Source: JBOFZL01 sp051655155 (lineage in GTDB: Bacteria; Bacillota; Clostridia; Peptostreptococcales; Filifactoraceae). Taken from it: a DNA stretch of 59,923 nucleotides. The stretch spans positions 1-59,923 of the forward strand of contig JBOFZL010000082.1 of assembly GCA_051655155.1 (NCBI GenBank), written 5' to 3'. How positions within the stretch are numbered: the first letter of the stretch is position 1; every line of letters starts with the position of its first letter. A program made the translations under genes and the position numbers. The notes beneath the pieces were generated by a model. The model had not been told where the DNA came from. It saw only the letters and a list, made by a program, of their open reading frames with translations, and searched no databases. Positions 1-9,495 of the stretch are shown one piece after another.

Positions 1-293
1 TTACAAAGAACATATGGAACCCCTAATTCCTTTATTATTATTGTAGCCATAATTGAAGATTGAATATCTGATGCTATACTTATAACTGCAACATCAAAAT
101 TTCGTATTCCTAAAGCTTTTAATGAAATTTCATCTGTTGCATCCACTTGTACAGCATGCGTTACATAATCAGAAATATTCTGTATGATTTCTTCACTTTG
201 ATCTACTGCCATTACGTCATGTCCTAAAGCATATAGGGTTTTCGCAACGGATGTTCCAAATCTTCCACAACCTATTACAACATAACTTTTCAT
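1..293 (-). CDS. Trk/Ktr potassium uptake regulatory protein, N-terminal part (partial)
   Basis: The minus strand encodes about 97 residues beginning MKSYVVIGCGRFGTSVAK, a Rossmann fold with the G-x-G-x-x-G nucleotide-binding loop of RCK/TrkA-N domains. It is followed by an acidic loop (AVDQSEE) and a DATDEISLKALGI segment typical of KtrA/TrkA. The gene runs off the left edge, so only its start is visible. AAGGAG lies 7 bases before the ATG. It directly follows the membrane subunit gene on the same strand, so the two form a channel operon in which this cytoplasmic subunit would gate potassium uptake through nucleotide binding. KtrA and TrkA cannot be told apart from this fragment. Confidence 0.85.
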   Translation of the reverse strand, partial: MKSYVVIGCGRFGTSVAKTLYALGHDVMAVDQSEEIIQNISDYVTHAVQVDATDEISLKALGIRNFDVAVISIASDIQSSIMATIIIKELGVPYVLC

Positions 294-309
294 ATAAAAT
301 CTCCTTAAA

Positions 310-1653
310 TTATATAATTACTTTTTCTTCTGGTAACTGATATGCTAATTTTCTGTCTTTAGAGGTTACTGCAATTAAAACTGTAAGGACTCCTACTCTT
401 CCAACAAACATAAGCGTAATTAATATCACTTTACTTAGCATATTTAAACTTGATGTTATTCCTGTTGTAAGTCCAACAGTTCCTATTGCAGATACCGTTT
501 CATAAAGCAAGTCTAAGAAATCAACATTTGGTTGAGCGATACACAACCCCATAACACCTAATAGAACCAGTGATAATACCATAGAAAAAACTGCTAGAGC
601 TTTATTCACACTGGAAAAGGAAATTCTCTTTTTAAAAATTTCAACATCACGGTAACCTTTTATCAGTGTATACGTAGCTAAAATTAAAACTATAATCGTT
701 GTTACTTTTATTCCTCCTGCCGTTGAAGTAGGTGCTCCTCCTATAAACATCAGCAATATAGTTCCAAGTTTTGAAGCGTTTGTTAAAGCTGCTTGGTCTA
801 TTGTATTAAATCCTGCTGTTCTAGGAGAAATAGATTGAAATAATGAGGCTACAACTTTATCGGTCATGGACATATTTCCCATAGTTGATGGATTTTTCCA
901 CTCCATTATAAAAAAGAAAATAGCTCCAACAAGTATAAGAAAAGCAGTTACACTCAACACAAGTTTTGAATGCATATTTAATCTTCTAATTTTTTTCTTT
1001 TTGATTATGTCAAATAAAACTGTAAACCCAAGTCCACCTACTACAATTAATCCCATTATAGTAAAATTTATTACATAGTTTGAAGTATATTCTGTAAGAC
1101 TTTTAAACCCTCCTAATAAGTCAAATCCTGCATTACAAAACGCAGATATCGAATGAAATATACTATAAAATATGCCTTTAGTTATTCCAAATTGTGGTAC
1201 AAATTGAGTCGCTAATAAAATAGCTCCTATTCCCTCAACACACAAAGTACCTATCATAATATGCTTATTTAACTTAACAATACCAGACAGATCTGTTTGA
1301 CTTAAAGATTCCTGTATAAGTATTCTCTCTCTTAATGATATTTTTTTACCCAAAAGTAGAGCACTTAAAGTAGTTAGAGACATGAATCCAATTCCACCAA
1401 TTTGAATCAGCAATAGTATTACCATTTTACCAAATATATTCCAGTATGTTCCAGTATCCACCACTACTAGTCCAGTTACACAAACTGCTGAAGTTGAAGT
1501 AAAAAGAGCATTAAGAAAACCTGGTGTTTCTCCATTCACAGTGGCAAATGTTGTGTTTAATAGCAATGCACCAATTAATATTACACACATAAACCCCTTA
1601 ACAATAGAAAATGCTGGCTTTGAAATTTTTTTCCTTTTTTTTAATTTATCCAT
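310..1653 (-). CDS. Trk/Ktr family potassium uptake membrane subunit
   Basis: This is a 447-residue integral membrane protein of the TrkH/KtrB superfamily. Four pore-loop segments are visible in order: TSTSAVCVTGL, SISAFCNAGFD, SISPRTAGFNT and AIGTVGLTTGI. Each carries the conserved selectivity-filter glycine, and membrane helices lie between them. It moves K+ together with the cytoplasmic RCK subunit encoded just downstream. I prefer the start at 1653 (MDKLKKRKK) over the upstream ATG because AAGGAG lies 9 bases before it and the extra 11 residues are not hydrophobic. The length and the missing long N-terminal extension fit KtrB better than TrkH. Confidence 0.9.
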   Translation of the reverse strand: MDKLKKRKKISKPAFSIVKGFMCVILIGALLLNTTFATVNGETPGFLNALFTSTSAVCVTGLVVVDTGTYWNIFGKMVILLLIQIGGIGFMSLTTLSALLLGKKISLRERILIQESLSQTDLSGIVKLNKHIMIGTLCVEGIGAILLATQFVPQFGITKGIFYSIFHSISAFCNAGFDLLGGFKSLTEYTSNYVINFTIMGLIVVGGLGFTVLFDIIKKKKIRRLNMHSKLVLSVTAFLILVGAIFFFIMEWKNPSTMGNMSMTDKVVASLFQSISPRTAGFNTIDQAALTNASKLGTILLMFIGGAPTSTAGGIKVTTIIVLILATYTLIKGYRDVEIFKKRISFSSVNKALAVFSMVLSLVLLGVMGLCIAQPNVDFLDLLYETVSAIGTVGLTTGITSSLNMLSKVILITLMFVGRVGVLTVLIAVTSKDRKLAYQLPEEKVII

Positions 1654-1729
1654 AAAAATGTGCTCCTTAATTATTACCTTTACCATTATATACCTTAATC
1701 TAATTTTTTTAAATATTTTTAAAAAATAT

Positions 1730-2290
1730 CTATATTTCAGATGAAAATTTTTCTATATACCAATCTACTTCTTTCCAGTTATATGCCCTAAATATATTTT
1801 TGTGTTGTATACTTTGGTTATAAGCTGCATCCATTAAAATAACTTTTATCCCTGAATCTGCTGCGACTAATGAAAATTCAGGATGATCTTCGATAAAAAC
1901 ATCACAGTTTAAATGTTTTGCGATTTTTAATTTATCTGGATTTCCTGTAGCATAAGTTGGTATCCATTCGATCTCATTATCTCTTAACCAATCTTTTATA
2001 ACTCCGATACTTTCTGGCTTTCTGGCTGTTATTATACTTATTTTATATCTGTTTTTCCATTCGTTTAATACTTCTTTTGCAAAATCTAGCAGTTTTGCTT
2101 CCTTTTGCATTCTTATTCCTTCAATTTTATAAAATTCATTTAACTCTTCATCAGATATTTTATATATTTTATTTAGGTTATACTCCTCTAACTCTTTATC
2201 TGAAACATCTTTGTTGAAATATTTATTAAAATATGAAACAAAATGTTTCGGAGATGTTAAGGTTCCATCTATATCAACGCAAATATTCAT
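1730..2290 (-). CDS. HAD-superfamily 5'-nucleotidase-like phosphatase
   Basis: The 186-residue protein starts MNICVDIDGTLTSP, which is HAD motif I (DxDGT). It also has ITARKPES, matching motif II, and a C-terminal DCDVFIEDHPEF stretch resembling motif IV. The layout matches the 5'(3')-deoxyribonucleotidase (type C) family of cytosolic phosphatases. AGGAGG precedes the ATG. It ends in AT-rich DNA before the potassium genes and lies 10 bases downstream of the methyltransferase gene, so the two are probably cotranscribed. The substrate cannot be read from the sequence. Confidence 0.75.
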   Translation of the reverse strand: MNICVDIDGTLTSPKHFVSYFNKYFNKDVSDKELEEYNLNKIYKISDEELNEFYKIEGIRMQKEAKLLDFAKEVLNEWKNRYKISIITARKPESIGVIKDWLRDNEIEWIPTYATGNPDKLKIAKHLNCDVFIEDHPEFSLVAADSGIKVILMDAAYNQSIQHKNIFRAYNWKEVDWYIEKFSSEI

Positions 2291-2300
2291 TTATCCTCCT

Positions 2301-3440
2301 CTAAAAAATATATTTATCCATAGTTGGCTTCACCGAAAAAAGTTTTTTCATTTGTTCATATTCCTCTTCCTTATTTCCTCTAGTTCTCTTATTTTTAATA
2401 CCTCTAATCATCAAATTTTTTGGTGTATCAAGTGGAGAAATATATTCTAAAGGAGATACTGTATATCCATGACTCTCTAAAAATAAACATCTTAAAGAAT
2501 CTGTTAAAAAATCATTTAACCTTGTCTTGAATATGTTATGTTTATATAAAGGTTCAATTTCTGAATATTTTATTTGTTCAATTAACTCTTTGTGACAACA
2601 CGGTACCACTACTATAGCCTTAGAATCTGATCTTATAGCTGTAGCCAACGCATAATCCGTAGCAACATCACAAGCATGTAAACTTATAGTAATATCTATA
2701 GCTTTATCAGGAATATAAGTCCTTAAATCTTCATTTACAAACAGCATATTTTTATAGCCTAAATTGTTGGCAATTTTTTTAGATGATTCTATAACTTCAT
2801 CTGATATATCAATACCTATAAAATCACATTTTTTCTTAAGCACTTCTTTTATATAATAATTTAAAACAAAACTCAGATAACTTTTACCACAGGCACAGTC
2901 TAAAACAGTAATGCTTTCCTTGTTTTGAAATTCTTTTAATATTGGCATGATAACTTCTATAAAATGATCTATTTGATTATATTTTCTAATCATGTCATTT
3001 TTAATTTTCCCATCTTTAGATAAGATACCTATTTCTTTTAATAAACTTTGTGCATCTACAGGGGAAATTAAATATTCTCTATTAACTTTAAGGTTTTTAT
3101 CTATATCTTTTCTTTCAGTTAAATTATTCGTTTTTACAGTTTTATCATTACAATAAAGATTTATTCCACTCCCTCTTTCATTAAAATTTAAATCTAGGGA
3201 ATCATATTGATGAGCTACATCTAAAATACAATCAAACAAAGTTTCTTTATCGATATATTTTCTGCTGCCTAAAAACGAGAAAACTATAATCTCATCTTCA
3301 AAAACATACTCTCCTTTAAAATATTTTGTCCCTGACTTAAACTCAAAATTAATACTATTTACATACTCTCTATTTTCTAAAAATCTATTATTCAACCCTA
3401 ATAATATTACTTTAATTTTATTCACCGTATTCTTATTCAT
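2301..3440 (-). CDS. SAM-dependent methyltransferase (METTL25-like, Methyltransf_32)
   Basis: The 379-residue protein contains VLDCACGKSYLSF (motif I, SAM binding), FIGIDISDEVI (motif II acid) and the distinctive VVPCCHKEL segment. That segment is the PCCH signature of the METTL25-like Methyltransf_32 group. The N-terminal 130 residues have no motif I recognise. GGAGG 7 bases upstream favours the ATG at 3440 over the one ten codons earlier. The target is unknown. A strong hairpin separates it from eno on the same strand. Confidence 0.75.
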   Translation of the reverse strand: MNKNTVNKIKVILLGLNNRFLENREYVNSINFEFKSGTKYFKGEYVFEDEIIVFSFLGSRKYIDKETLFDCILDVAHQYDSLDLNFNERGSGINLYCNDKTVKTNNLTERKDIDKNLKVNREYLISPVDAQSLLKEIGILSKDGKIKNDMIRKYNQIDHFIEVIMPILKEFQNKESITVLDCACGKSYLSFVLNYYIKEVLKKKCDFIGIDISDEVIESSKKIANNLGYKNMLFVNEDLRTYIPDKAIDITISLHACDVATDYALATAIRSDSKAIVVVPCCHKELIEQIKYSEIEPLYKHNIFKTRLNDFLTDSLRCLFLESHGYTVSPLEYISPLDTPKNLMIRGIKNKRTRGNKEEEYEQMKKLFSVKPTMDKYIF

Positions 3441-3526
3441 ATTTCGACCTCCACTTTCATATAATAACAAAAATATATATTTTTGTCTAATAAAAGCAAC
3501 ATATAAAAATGCTATTCTCTCATATA

Positions 3527-3573
3527 TTAAAATGCCTCCTATAGTTATACTATATAACTATAGGAGGCATTTT
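3527..3573 (-). terminator. Terminator hairpin after eno
   Basis: A perfect 21-bp inverted repeat with a 3-base loop (arms 3529-3549 and 3553-3573, including ATGCCTCC and GGAGGCAT) lies 60 bases beyond the eno stop codon. On the minus strand the stem is followed by TTTTAATA. It marks the end of the glycolytic operon. Confidence 0.75.
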
Positions 3574-3634
3574 AAAAAATGTTAAAACATTATATCAATA
3601 TAATTGTTTTATTCATTAATAAAAATACTAAAAA

Positions 3635-4921
3635 TTATTTTACGTTATAGAAAGCTTCCATGCCCGCAAATTTAGAAATTCCTTCTAAATATTCTTCGAT
3701 TCTGATTAATTGGTTATATTTTGCAACACGATCCGTTCTAGATGGAGCTCCAGTCTTGATTTGACCTGCATTGGTTGCAACAACTAAATCTGCAATAGTT
3801 GTATCTTCTGTTTCTCCTGAGCGATGTGATATTATCGCAGTATAACCTGCACGTTTTGCCATTTCCACTGCGTCTAAAGTTTCTGTTATTGTTCCTATTT
3901 GATTTAATTTGATTAGTATAGAATTTGCTATTCCTTTTTCTATACCTTCTTTTAGTTTTTTGGTATTTGTTACAAAAAGATCATCACCTACAATTTGAAT
4001 TTTATTTCCTAACCTTTCTGTCATTAGTTTAAAACCATCCCAATCATTTTCGTCTAAGCCATCTTCAATAGATATTATAGGATATTTATCAACTAAATAT
4101 TCATAATAAGCTACCATTTCAACAGAGTTTAAAGTTTTACCCTCTCCAGCAAGAACATAAGCATTTTTTTCTTTGTCAAAGAAAGAGGAAGCTGCTGCGT
4201 CCATTGCAATCTTAACATCTATCCCCGGCTTAAACCCTGCCTTTTCAATAGCTTCAACTATAACTTTAAGTGCATCTTCATTCGATGCAAGATTAGGTGC
4301 AAAACCACCCTCATCCCCTACAGCAGTGTTCATATTTTTTGATTTCAAAACAGATTTTAGAGAATGGAATATTTCTGCCCCCATCCTTAATGCAGTTCGC
4401 CATGAATCAGCCCCTACAGGCATAACCATAAATTCTTGGACATCAACATTATTATCAGCATGCTGTCCACCATTTATAATATTCATCATTGGAACAGGTA
4501 ATGTTTTTGCGTTAACTCCTCCAATATATTGAAATAGTGGCAAGCCTAATTCTTCAGCTGCCGCTTTTGCTACTGCCATACTAACACCTAAGATTGCATT
4601 AGCTCCTAATTTCCCTTTATTTTCTGTTCCGTCCAGTTCAATTAGCATTTGATCAATTCCTACTTGATCAAAAACATTAAATCCTTCTAACTCTGGCGCT
4701 ATTATTTCATTTACATTGTTAACCGCCGTAAGTACTCCTTTACCTAAATAACGTGATTTATCATTATCTCTTAATTCCACAGCCTCATATTCCCCTGTTG
4801 AAGCTCCTGATGGGACAGCAGCTCTCCCCATAACTCCATTTTCTAATGTTACTTCAACTTCAACTGTTGGATTTCCTCTTGAATCTAAAATTTCACGTGC
4901 ATAAACTTCTTGAATAAACAT
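3635..4921 (-). CDS. eno: Enolase
   Basis: Enolase (428 residues, the usual length) converts 2-phosphoglycerate to phosphoenolpyruvate. Visible hallmarks are the N-terminal AREILDSRGNPTVE, SGASTGEYEA (substrate loop), GDEGGFAPNL, the magnesium ligand region SIEDGLDENDW, KLNQIGTITET with the catalytic lysine, and SHRSGETEDTTIADL near residue 367. AGGAGG lies 7 bases before the ATG. It is the last gene of the cggR-gap-pgk-tpiA-gpmI-eno operon. Confidence 0.98.
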   Translation of the reverse strand: MFIQEVYAREILDSRGNPTVEVEVTLENGVMGRAAVPSGASTGEYEAVELRDNDKSRYLGKGVLTAVNNVNEIIAPELEGFNVFDQVGIDQMLIELDGTENKGKLGANAILGVSMAVAKAAAEELGLPLFQYIGGVNAKTLPVPMMNIINGGQHADNNVDVQEFMVMPVGADSWRTALRMGAEIFHSLKSVLKSKNMNTAVGDEGGFAPNLASNEDALKVIVEAIEKAGFKPGIDVKIAMDAAASSFFDKEKNAYVLAGEGKTLNSVEMVAYYEYLVDKYPIISIEDGLDENDWDGFKLMTERLGNKIQIVGDDLFVTNTKKLKEGIEKGIANSILIKLNQIGTITETLDAVEMAKRAGYTAIISHRSGETEDTTIADLVVATNAGQIKTGAPSRTDRVAKYNQLIRIEEYLEGISKFAGMEAFYNVK

Positions 4922-4931
4922 AATATTCCTC

Positions 4932-6452
4932 CTATTTTTTTATTAAACTATGCCCCGTCATCTCTCTAGGTGTTGAAATATTCAACAAATCCAGAAGAGT
5001 TGGAGCAAAATCACAAAGTTTTCCTTCTTCCATAAGTTCAATATTTATATACTCATTATCTATTAATATTAAAGGCACCTTATTTGTTGTATGAGCGGTG
5101 TGTGGCTTGCCATTATCCCCAATCATCTTTTCACTATTTCCGTGATCAGCACTTATAACAATAGTTCCACCCATTGATAATATCTTTTCTACAATTTTTC
5201 CTAAACATTCATCAACAGTTTCTATGGCTTTCACTGCTGCTTCATAATTGCCAGTATGACCTACCATATCAGGATTAGCAAAATTTAATATTATCAAGTT
5301 TTTAGGATTTGAATCCAAATCTTTAATTAATGCATCAGTAACTAAATATGCTGACATTTCCGGCTGTAAATCATACGTACTAACTTTAGGTGAATCAATT
5401 AATATTCTAAATTCATTTTCATATTTTTCTTCTCTTCCTCCATTGAAAAAGAAGGTTACATGTGCATATTTTTCAGTTTCTGCAATTCTTAACTGTGTAA
5501 GACCTTTCTTTGAAACATATTCCCCTAATGTATTTTCTAACGTTGCAGGTAAATATGCGACTTTTACATTTTGTATTGTACTATCATACTGAGTCATTGT
5601 CACAAAATTTAATTTTTTATACTCTCTTTCAAAAAAATCAAATTTTTCATCAACGAATGCTCTTGTAATCTCTCTGGCTCTGTCTGGTCTAAAATTATAA
5701 AATAATATACTATCATGTTCATTTATCCCAGAATAATTCTTTACTACACCAGTTTCAATAAATTCATCAGTTAAATTACGTTCATATGAAGCTTCTATAT
5801 AATCTGAGGCTCTATTAAATACAGAACCTTTTCCAAGAGAAATTCCATCGAAAGCTTTTTTTACTCTTTCCCATCTATTATCTCTATCCATAGCATAATA
5901 TCGCCCACTAACTGTAGCTATCTCGACATTATCCATACCCTTAATATAAATCTCCAACTCATTAATATAGTTTATCCCCGAATTAGGAGCAGTATCTCTT
6001 CCATCTAAAAAAACATGAATCTTTACAGAATTTAACCTATGCTCTTGGCTCATATTAATTAAAGCTTTAAGATGATTTATATGGGAATGCACTCCACCAT
6101 CAGACAATAGTCCCATTAAATGTAAAGTTTTATCATTTTTTCTTGTATTTTGAAACAATTCTACTATCGTTTGATTTTTAAAAAAATCGCCCTCACGAAT
6201 TTCTTTTGATATTCTTGTTAACTCTTGATAAACAACACGTCCTGAACCAATATTAAGGTGTCCCACTTCAGAATTGCCCATTTGCCCATCAGGAAGTCCC
6301 ACCGCCTCTCCTGATGCTTCAATTAATGTGTGTGGATATATTTCACAATATCTGTCTAAATTCGGAGTATTAGCATTCTCTACAGCATTTCCTAAAATTG
6401 TTGAACTGCAACCAAAACCATCAAGAATTATCAAAGCTACTATTTTTTTCAT
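4932..6452 (-). CDS. gpmI: 2,3-bisphosphoglycerate-independent phosphoglycerate mutase
   Basis: The 506-residue protein interconverts 3- and 2-phosphoglycerate and belongs to the manganese-dependent alkaline-phosphatase superfamily. It begins with the metal-binding LIILDGFG. DGQMGNSEVGHLNIGSGR carries the catalytic serine near residue 62, and SADHGNSEKM near residue 434 carries C-terminal metal ligands. It lies 10 bases from eno and 10 bases from tpiA, indicating tight cotranscription. The family suits spore-formers and many Clostridia. Confidence 0.97.
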   Translation of the reverse strand: MKKIVALIILDGFGCSSTILGNAVENANTPNLDRYCEIYPHTLIEASGEAVGLPDGQMGNSEVGHLNIGSGRVVYQELTRISKEIREGDFFKNQTIVELFQNTRKNDKTLHLMGLLSDGGVHSHINHLKALINMSQEHRLNSVKIHVFLDGRDTAPNSGINYINELEIYIKGMDNVEIATVSGRYYAMDRDNRWERVKKAFDGISLGKGSVFNRASDYIEASYERNLTDEFIETGVVKNYSGINEHDSILFYNFRPDRAREITRAFVDEKFDFFEREYKKLNFVTMTQYDSTIQNVKVAYLPATLENTLGEYVSKKGLTQLRIAETEKYAHVTFFFNGGREEKYENEFRILIDSPKVSTYDLQPEMSAYLVTDALIKDLDSNPKNLIILNFANPDMVGHTGNYEAAVKAIETVDECLGKIVEKILSMGGTIVISADHGNSEKMIGDNGKPHTAHTTNKVPLILIDNEYINIELMEEGKLCDFAPTLLDLLNISTPREMTGHSLIKK

Positions 6453-6462
6453 CTCTCACCTC

Positions 6463-7203
6463 TTATAATAAGGCTAAAAAATCATTTGGATTTAGTGAAG
6501 CTCCCCCCACTAAAGCGCCATCAACATCGCTTTGAGCTAAAAGCTCTTTAATATTGTCAGGTTTTACAGAACCACCATACTGTATTCGAATTTCATTAGC
6601 TGACTTTTCTCCAAATTCATTTTTTATTACTTCTCTTATAAATCCTATAACTTTATTTGCATCATTGCTAGTAGCAACTTTACCTGTTCCTATTGCCCAA
6701 ATAGGTTCATAAGCAATTATAAGTTTGCTGATATCATCAGAGGAAATATTTTTTAGCCCAACTAAAATCTGTCCTTTTACAACTTCCTCTGTTCTAAATT
6801 CCTCCTTCTCTGATTCCGTTTCTCCAACACATACGATCGGAGTAAGACCTAAAGATAGAGCTTTTTTTGTTTTTAAATTTACATCATTATCTGTTTCATT
6901 ATAATACTGTCTTCTCTCAGAATGTCCAATAATTACATAGTCTACACCAATATCTTTAAGCATTTCACCAGATACTTCTCCAGTATATGCCCCCTTATCT
7001 TCATAATGCATATTTTGAGCTCCTATTTTTATTATTGTTCCCTTTGTTAAATCCAACAATCTAGGCAAATAAACATAGGGTGCACATAAAACAACATCTG
7101 AAGTAGGAGTGCCTATACTATTTAGTATATTTTCTACAAATATGTCAATCTCTTTTAAAGATTTATGCATCTTCCAATTACCCGCTATAACAGATTTTCT
7201 CAT
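6463..7203 (-). CDS. tpiA: Triosephosphate isomerase
   Basis: The 246-residue TIM barrel has GNWKMHK at the N terminus (catalytic lysine), IGHSERR with the catalytic histidine near residue 95, AYEPIWAIGTG with the catalytic glutamate near residue 166, and GGSVKPDN plus DGALVGGASL for phosphate binding. It interconverts dihydroxyacetone phosphate and glyceraldehyde 3-phosphate. AGGAGG precedes the start, and the neighbours pgk and gpmI are 8-10 bases away. Confidence 0.98.
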   Translation of the reverse strand: MRKSVIAGNWKMHKSLKEIDIFVENILNSIGTPTSDVVLCAPYVYLPRLLDLTKGTIIKIGAQNMHYEDKGAYTGEVSGEMLKDIGVDYVIIGHSERRQYYNETDNDVNLKTKKALSLGLTPIVCVGETESEKEEFRTEEVVKGQILVGLKNISSDDISKLIIAYEPIWAIGTGKVATSNDANKVIGFIREVIKNEFGEKSANEIRIQYGGSVKPDNIKELLAQSDVDGALVGGASLNPNDFLALL

Positions 7204-7211
7204 TTTCCCTC

Positions 7212-8402
7212 CTACTTGTTATCTAAAACATCAATACCAGGTAAAATCTTTCCTTCTAAAAACTCTAAAGAAGCTCCTCCACCTGTAGATATATGAGTCA
7301 TTTTCTCTGCATATCCAAGTTTCTCTACAGCAGCAGCAGAATCTCCACCACCAATTATCGTTATAGCATCAAGAATTGATAATATATTTGCTATAGTTTC
7401 CGTTCCTTTTGCAAATTTATCCATCTCAAAAACTCCCATAGGACCATTCCAAATAACTGTTTTGGCACTTTCTAGCGAAATCTTAAATGCCTCTATTGTC
7501 CTAGGTCCAATGTCTAAGCCCATATAATCATCCGGAATTTCATCAGTATCTGTAAAATAAGAATTTGTCTTATCTGAAAACTCATTTGAAACATGAAAAT
7601 CTAGAGGTAATAAAATTTCTACATTCTTTTCTTTTGCTTTCTTCAATATTTCAAGTGCAACCTCTAATTTATCATCTTCTACCAAAGATGTACCTATATT
7701 CTTACCTTGAGCCTTTTTAAATGTATACGCCATCGCTCCACCAATAATTAATTTATCAACTTTGCTTAAAAGAGACTCTATAACTAAAATCTTATCTGAT
7801 ACCTTTGCTCCACCTAAGATAGCAACAAAAGGTCTTTGAGGATTATTTAGTGCATTCCCCATAATCTCAACTTCTTTTTCTATTAATTTTCCCATAACTG
7901 ACGGCAAATACTCTGCAATTCCTGCTGTAGAAGAGTGTGCTCTATGTGCTGTTCCAAAGGCATCATTAACAAATATATCAGCTAATTCAGACAATTTTTT
8001 AGCAAATTCTAAATCATTATTTGTTTCGCCTTTTACAAACCGTACATTTTCTAGTAATAGTATATCTCCTGATTTCATAACACGTGAAAGTCTAATTGCA
8101 TTTTCTCCAACAACTTCTTCATCTTCTGCAAATAAAATCTCTTTACTTAAAAGTTCTGAAAGTTTATCTGCAATTGGTTTAAGTGAATATTTAGGATCAT
8201 AGCAATCTTTAGGCCTCCCTAAATGTGACATTAAAATAACCTTAGCTTCACTATTGATTAAATATTTAATTGTTTCCAGTGCAGAAACAATTCTTCTATC
8301 ATCCGTAATTTTATCTCCATCCATAGGTACATTAAAATCACATCTGACGATAACTTTTTTGCCTCTAACCTCAATATCATTTAAAGTTTTTTTGTTGTTC
8401 AT
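7212..8402 (-). CDS. pgk: Phosphoglycerate kinase
   Basis: The 396-residue two-domain kinase transfers the acyl phosphate of 1,3-bisphosphoglycerate to ADP. It shows RCDFNVPMDG, MSHLGRPK, LLENVRF, the FVNDAFGTAHRAHSST motif, GGAKVSDK and the nucleotide-binding GGGDSAAAVEKLG with STGGGASLEFLEG near the C terminus. AGGAGG precedes the start. An 80-base gap containing a small inverted repeat separates it from gap. Confidence 0.98.
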   Translation of the reverse strand: MNNKKTLNDIEVRGKKVIVRCDFNVPMDGDKITDDRRIVSALETIKYLINSEAKVILMSHLGRPKDCYDPKYSLKPIADKLSELLSKEILFAEDEEVVGENAIRLSRVMKSGDILLLENVRFVKGETNNDLEFAKKLSELADIFVNDAFGTAHRAHSSTAGIAEYLPSVMGKLIEKEVEIMGNALNNPQRPFVAILGGAKVSDKILVIESLLSKVDKLIIGGAMAYTFKKAQGKNIGTSLVEDDKLEVALEILKKAKEKNVEILLPLDFHVSNEFSDKTNSYFTDTDEIPDDYMGLDIGPRTIEAFKISLESAKTVIWNGPMGVFEMDKFAKGTETIANILSILDAITIIGGGDSAAAVEKLGYAEKMTHISTGGGASLEFLEGKILPGIDVLDNK

Positions 8403-8423
8403 ATATTCCTCCTGATATTTAAA

Positions 8424-8459
8424 TGTCCGAGTCCATAGAACTCACTATAAACTCGGACT
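8424..8459 (-). promoter_or_regulatory. Inverted repeat between gap and pgk
   Basis: GTCCGAGT (8425-8432) and ACTCGGAC (8451-8458) form an 8-bp stem with an 18-base loop in the gap-pgk gap. There is no U-run, so it is unlikely to terminate transcription. It could be an mRNA processing or stability element separating gap from the distal genes. That role is inference. Confidence 0.4.
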
Positions 8460-8484
8460 GATATACTAAGACTTGAATATTTAA

Positions 8485-9486
8485 TTATATCTCTACAATA
8501 TGGCCTAGCGTTCTTATTAATTGACAAGTATAAGACATTTCATTATCATACCAAGCCACAACTTTTATAAGTTGCTTTCCATCAACATCTAGCACTTTAG
8601 TTTGAGTTGCATCAAATAATGAACCATAACTTATACCTATTATATCACTAGATACAATCTCATCTTCTGTATACCCAAAACTCTGATTAGCAGCAGCTTT
8701 CATTGCAGAATTTATCTCATCCTTTGAAACATTTTTATTTAAAGTACAAACTAGTTCAGTAACTGAGCCTGTAATAACAGGTACTCTTTGAGCAGATCCA
8801 TCCAGTTTTCCATTGAGCTCAGGAATAACTAGTCCTATAGCCTTTGCTGCACCTGTTGAATTAGGTACAATATTAGCTGCAGCTGCTCTAGCACGTCTTA
8901 AATCACCTTTTCCATGTGGCGCATCAAGGGTATTTTGATCATTTGTATAAGCATGGATCGTAGTCATAAAACCTGTTTTTATACCAAACTTGTCATTTAG
9001 AACCTTTGCCATTGGAGCAAGGCAGTTTGTTGTGCATGATGCTCCTGATATTACTGTCTCAGTTCCATCTAGCGTATCATGGTTAACATTATAAACAATA
9101 GTTTTCACATCACCTGTTGCTGGTGCTGAAATAACTACCTTTTTTGCACCGGCTGAAATATGAAGTTCCGCTTTTTCTTTTGCAGTAAAGAAACCTGTAC
9201 ACTCTAATACAACATCTACATTAAGTTCTTTCCAAGGAAGAACAGCTGGATCTTTTTCAGCAAACGCTTTGATATATTTACCATTTATAGTAAAACCATG
9301 GTCATCATAATCTACTTCTCCATCAAAACGACCTTGAGCTGAATCATATTTAAATAAATGTGCAAGTGTTTTATTATCAGTTAAATCATTAATAGCCACT
9401 ACTTCAAATTTATTATTCTGAGATACAAGTTGTCTCATTGCCAAACGACCTATTCTACCAAAACCATTAATTGCTACTTTAATCAT
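8485..9486 (-). CDS. gap: Glyceraldehyde-3-phosphate dehydrogenase
   Basis: The 333-residue NAD-dependent enzyme oxidises glyceraldehyde 3-phosphate. Visible features are the N-terminal INGFGRIGR nucleotide fold, SCTTNCLAPM with the catalytic cysteine near residue 152, TIHAYTNDQNTLD, and the C-terminal WYDNEMSYTCQL. It lies directly downstream of cggR, as in Bacillus and many Clostridia, so the repressor and gap share a transcript. Confidence 0.98.
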   Translation of the reverse strand: MIKVAINGFGRIGRLAMRQLVSQNNKFEVVAINDLTDNKTLAHLFKYDSAQGRFDGEVDYDDHGFTINGKYIKAFAEKDPAVLPWKELNVDVVLECTGFFTAKEKAELHISAGAKKVVISAPATGDVKTIVYNVNHDTLDGTETVISGASCTTNCLAPMAKVLNDKFGIKTGFMTTIHAYTNDQNTLDAPHGKGDLRRARAAAANIVPNSTGAAKAIGLVIPELNGKLDGSAQRVPVITGSVTELVCTLNKNVSKDEINSAMKAAANQSFGYTEDEIVSSDIIGISYGSLFDATQTKVLDVDGKQLIKVVAWYDNEMSYTCQLIRTLGHIVEI

Positions 9487-9495
9487 AATATCCTC

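Noticed and set aside
4173..4532. 119-codon plus-strand frame inside eno
   Set aside because: It is a shadow of the conserved enolase gene on the other strand.
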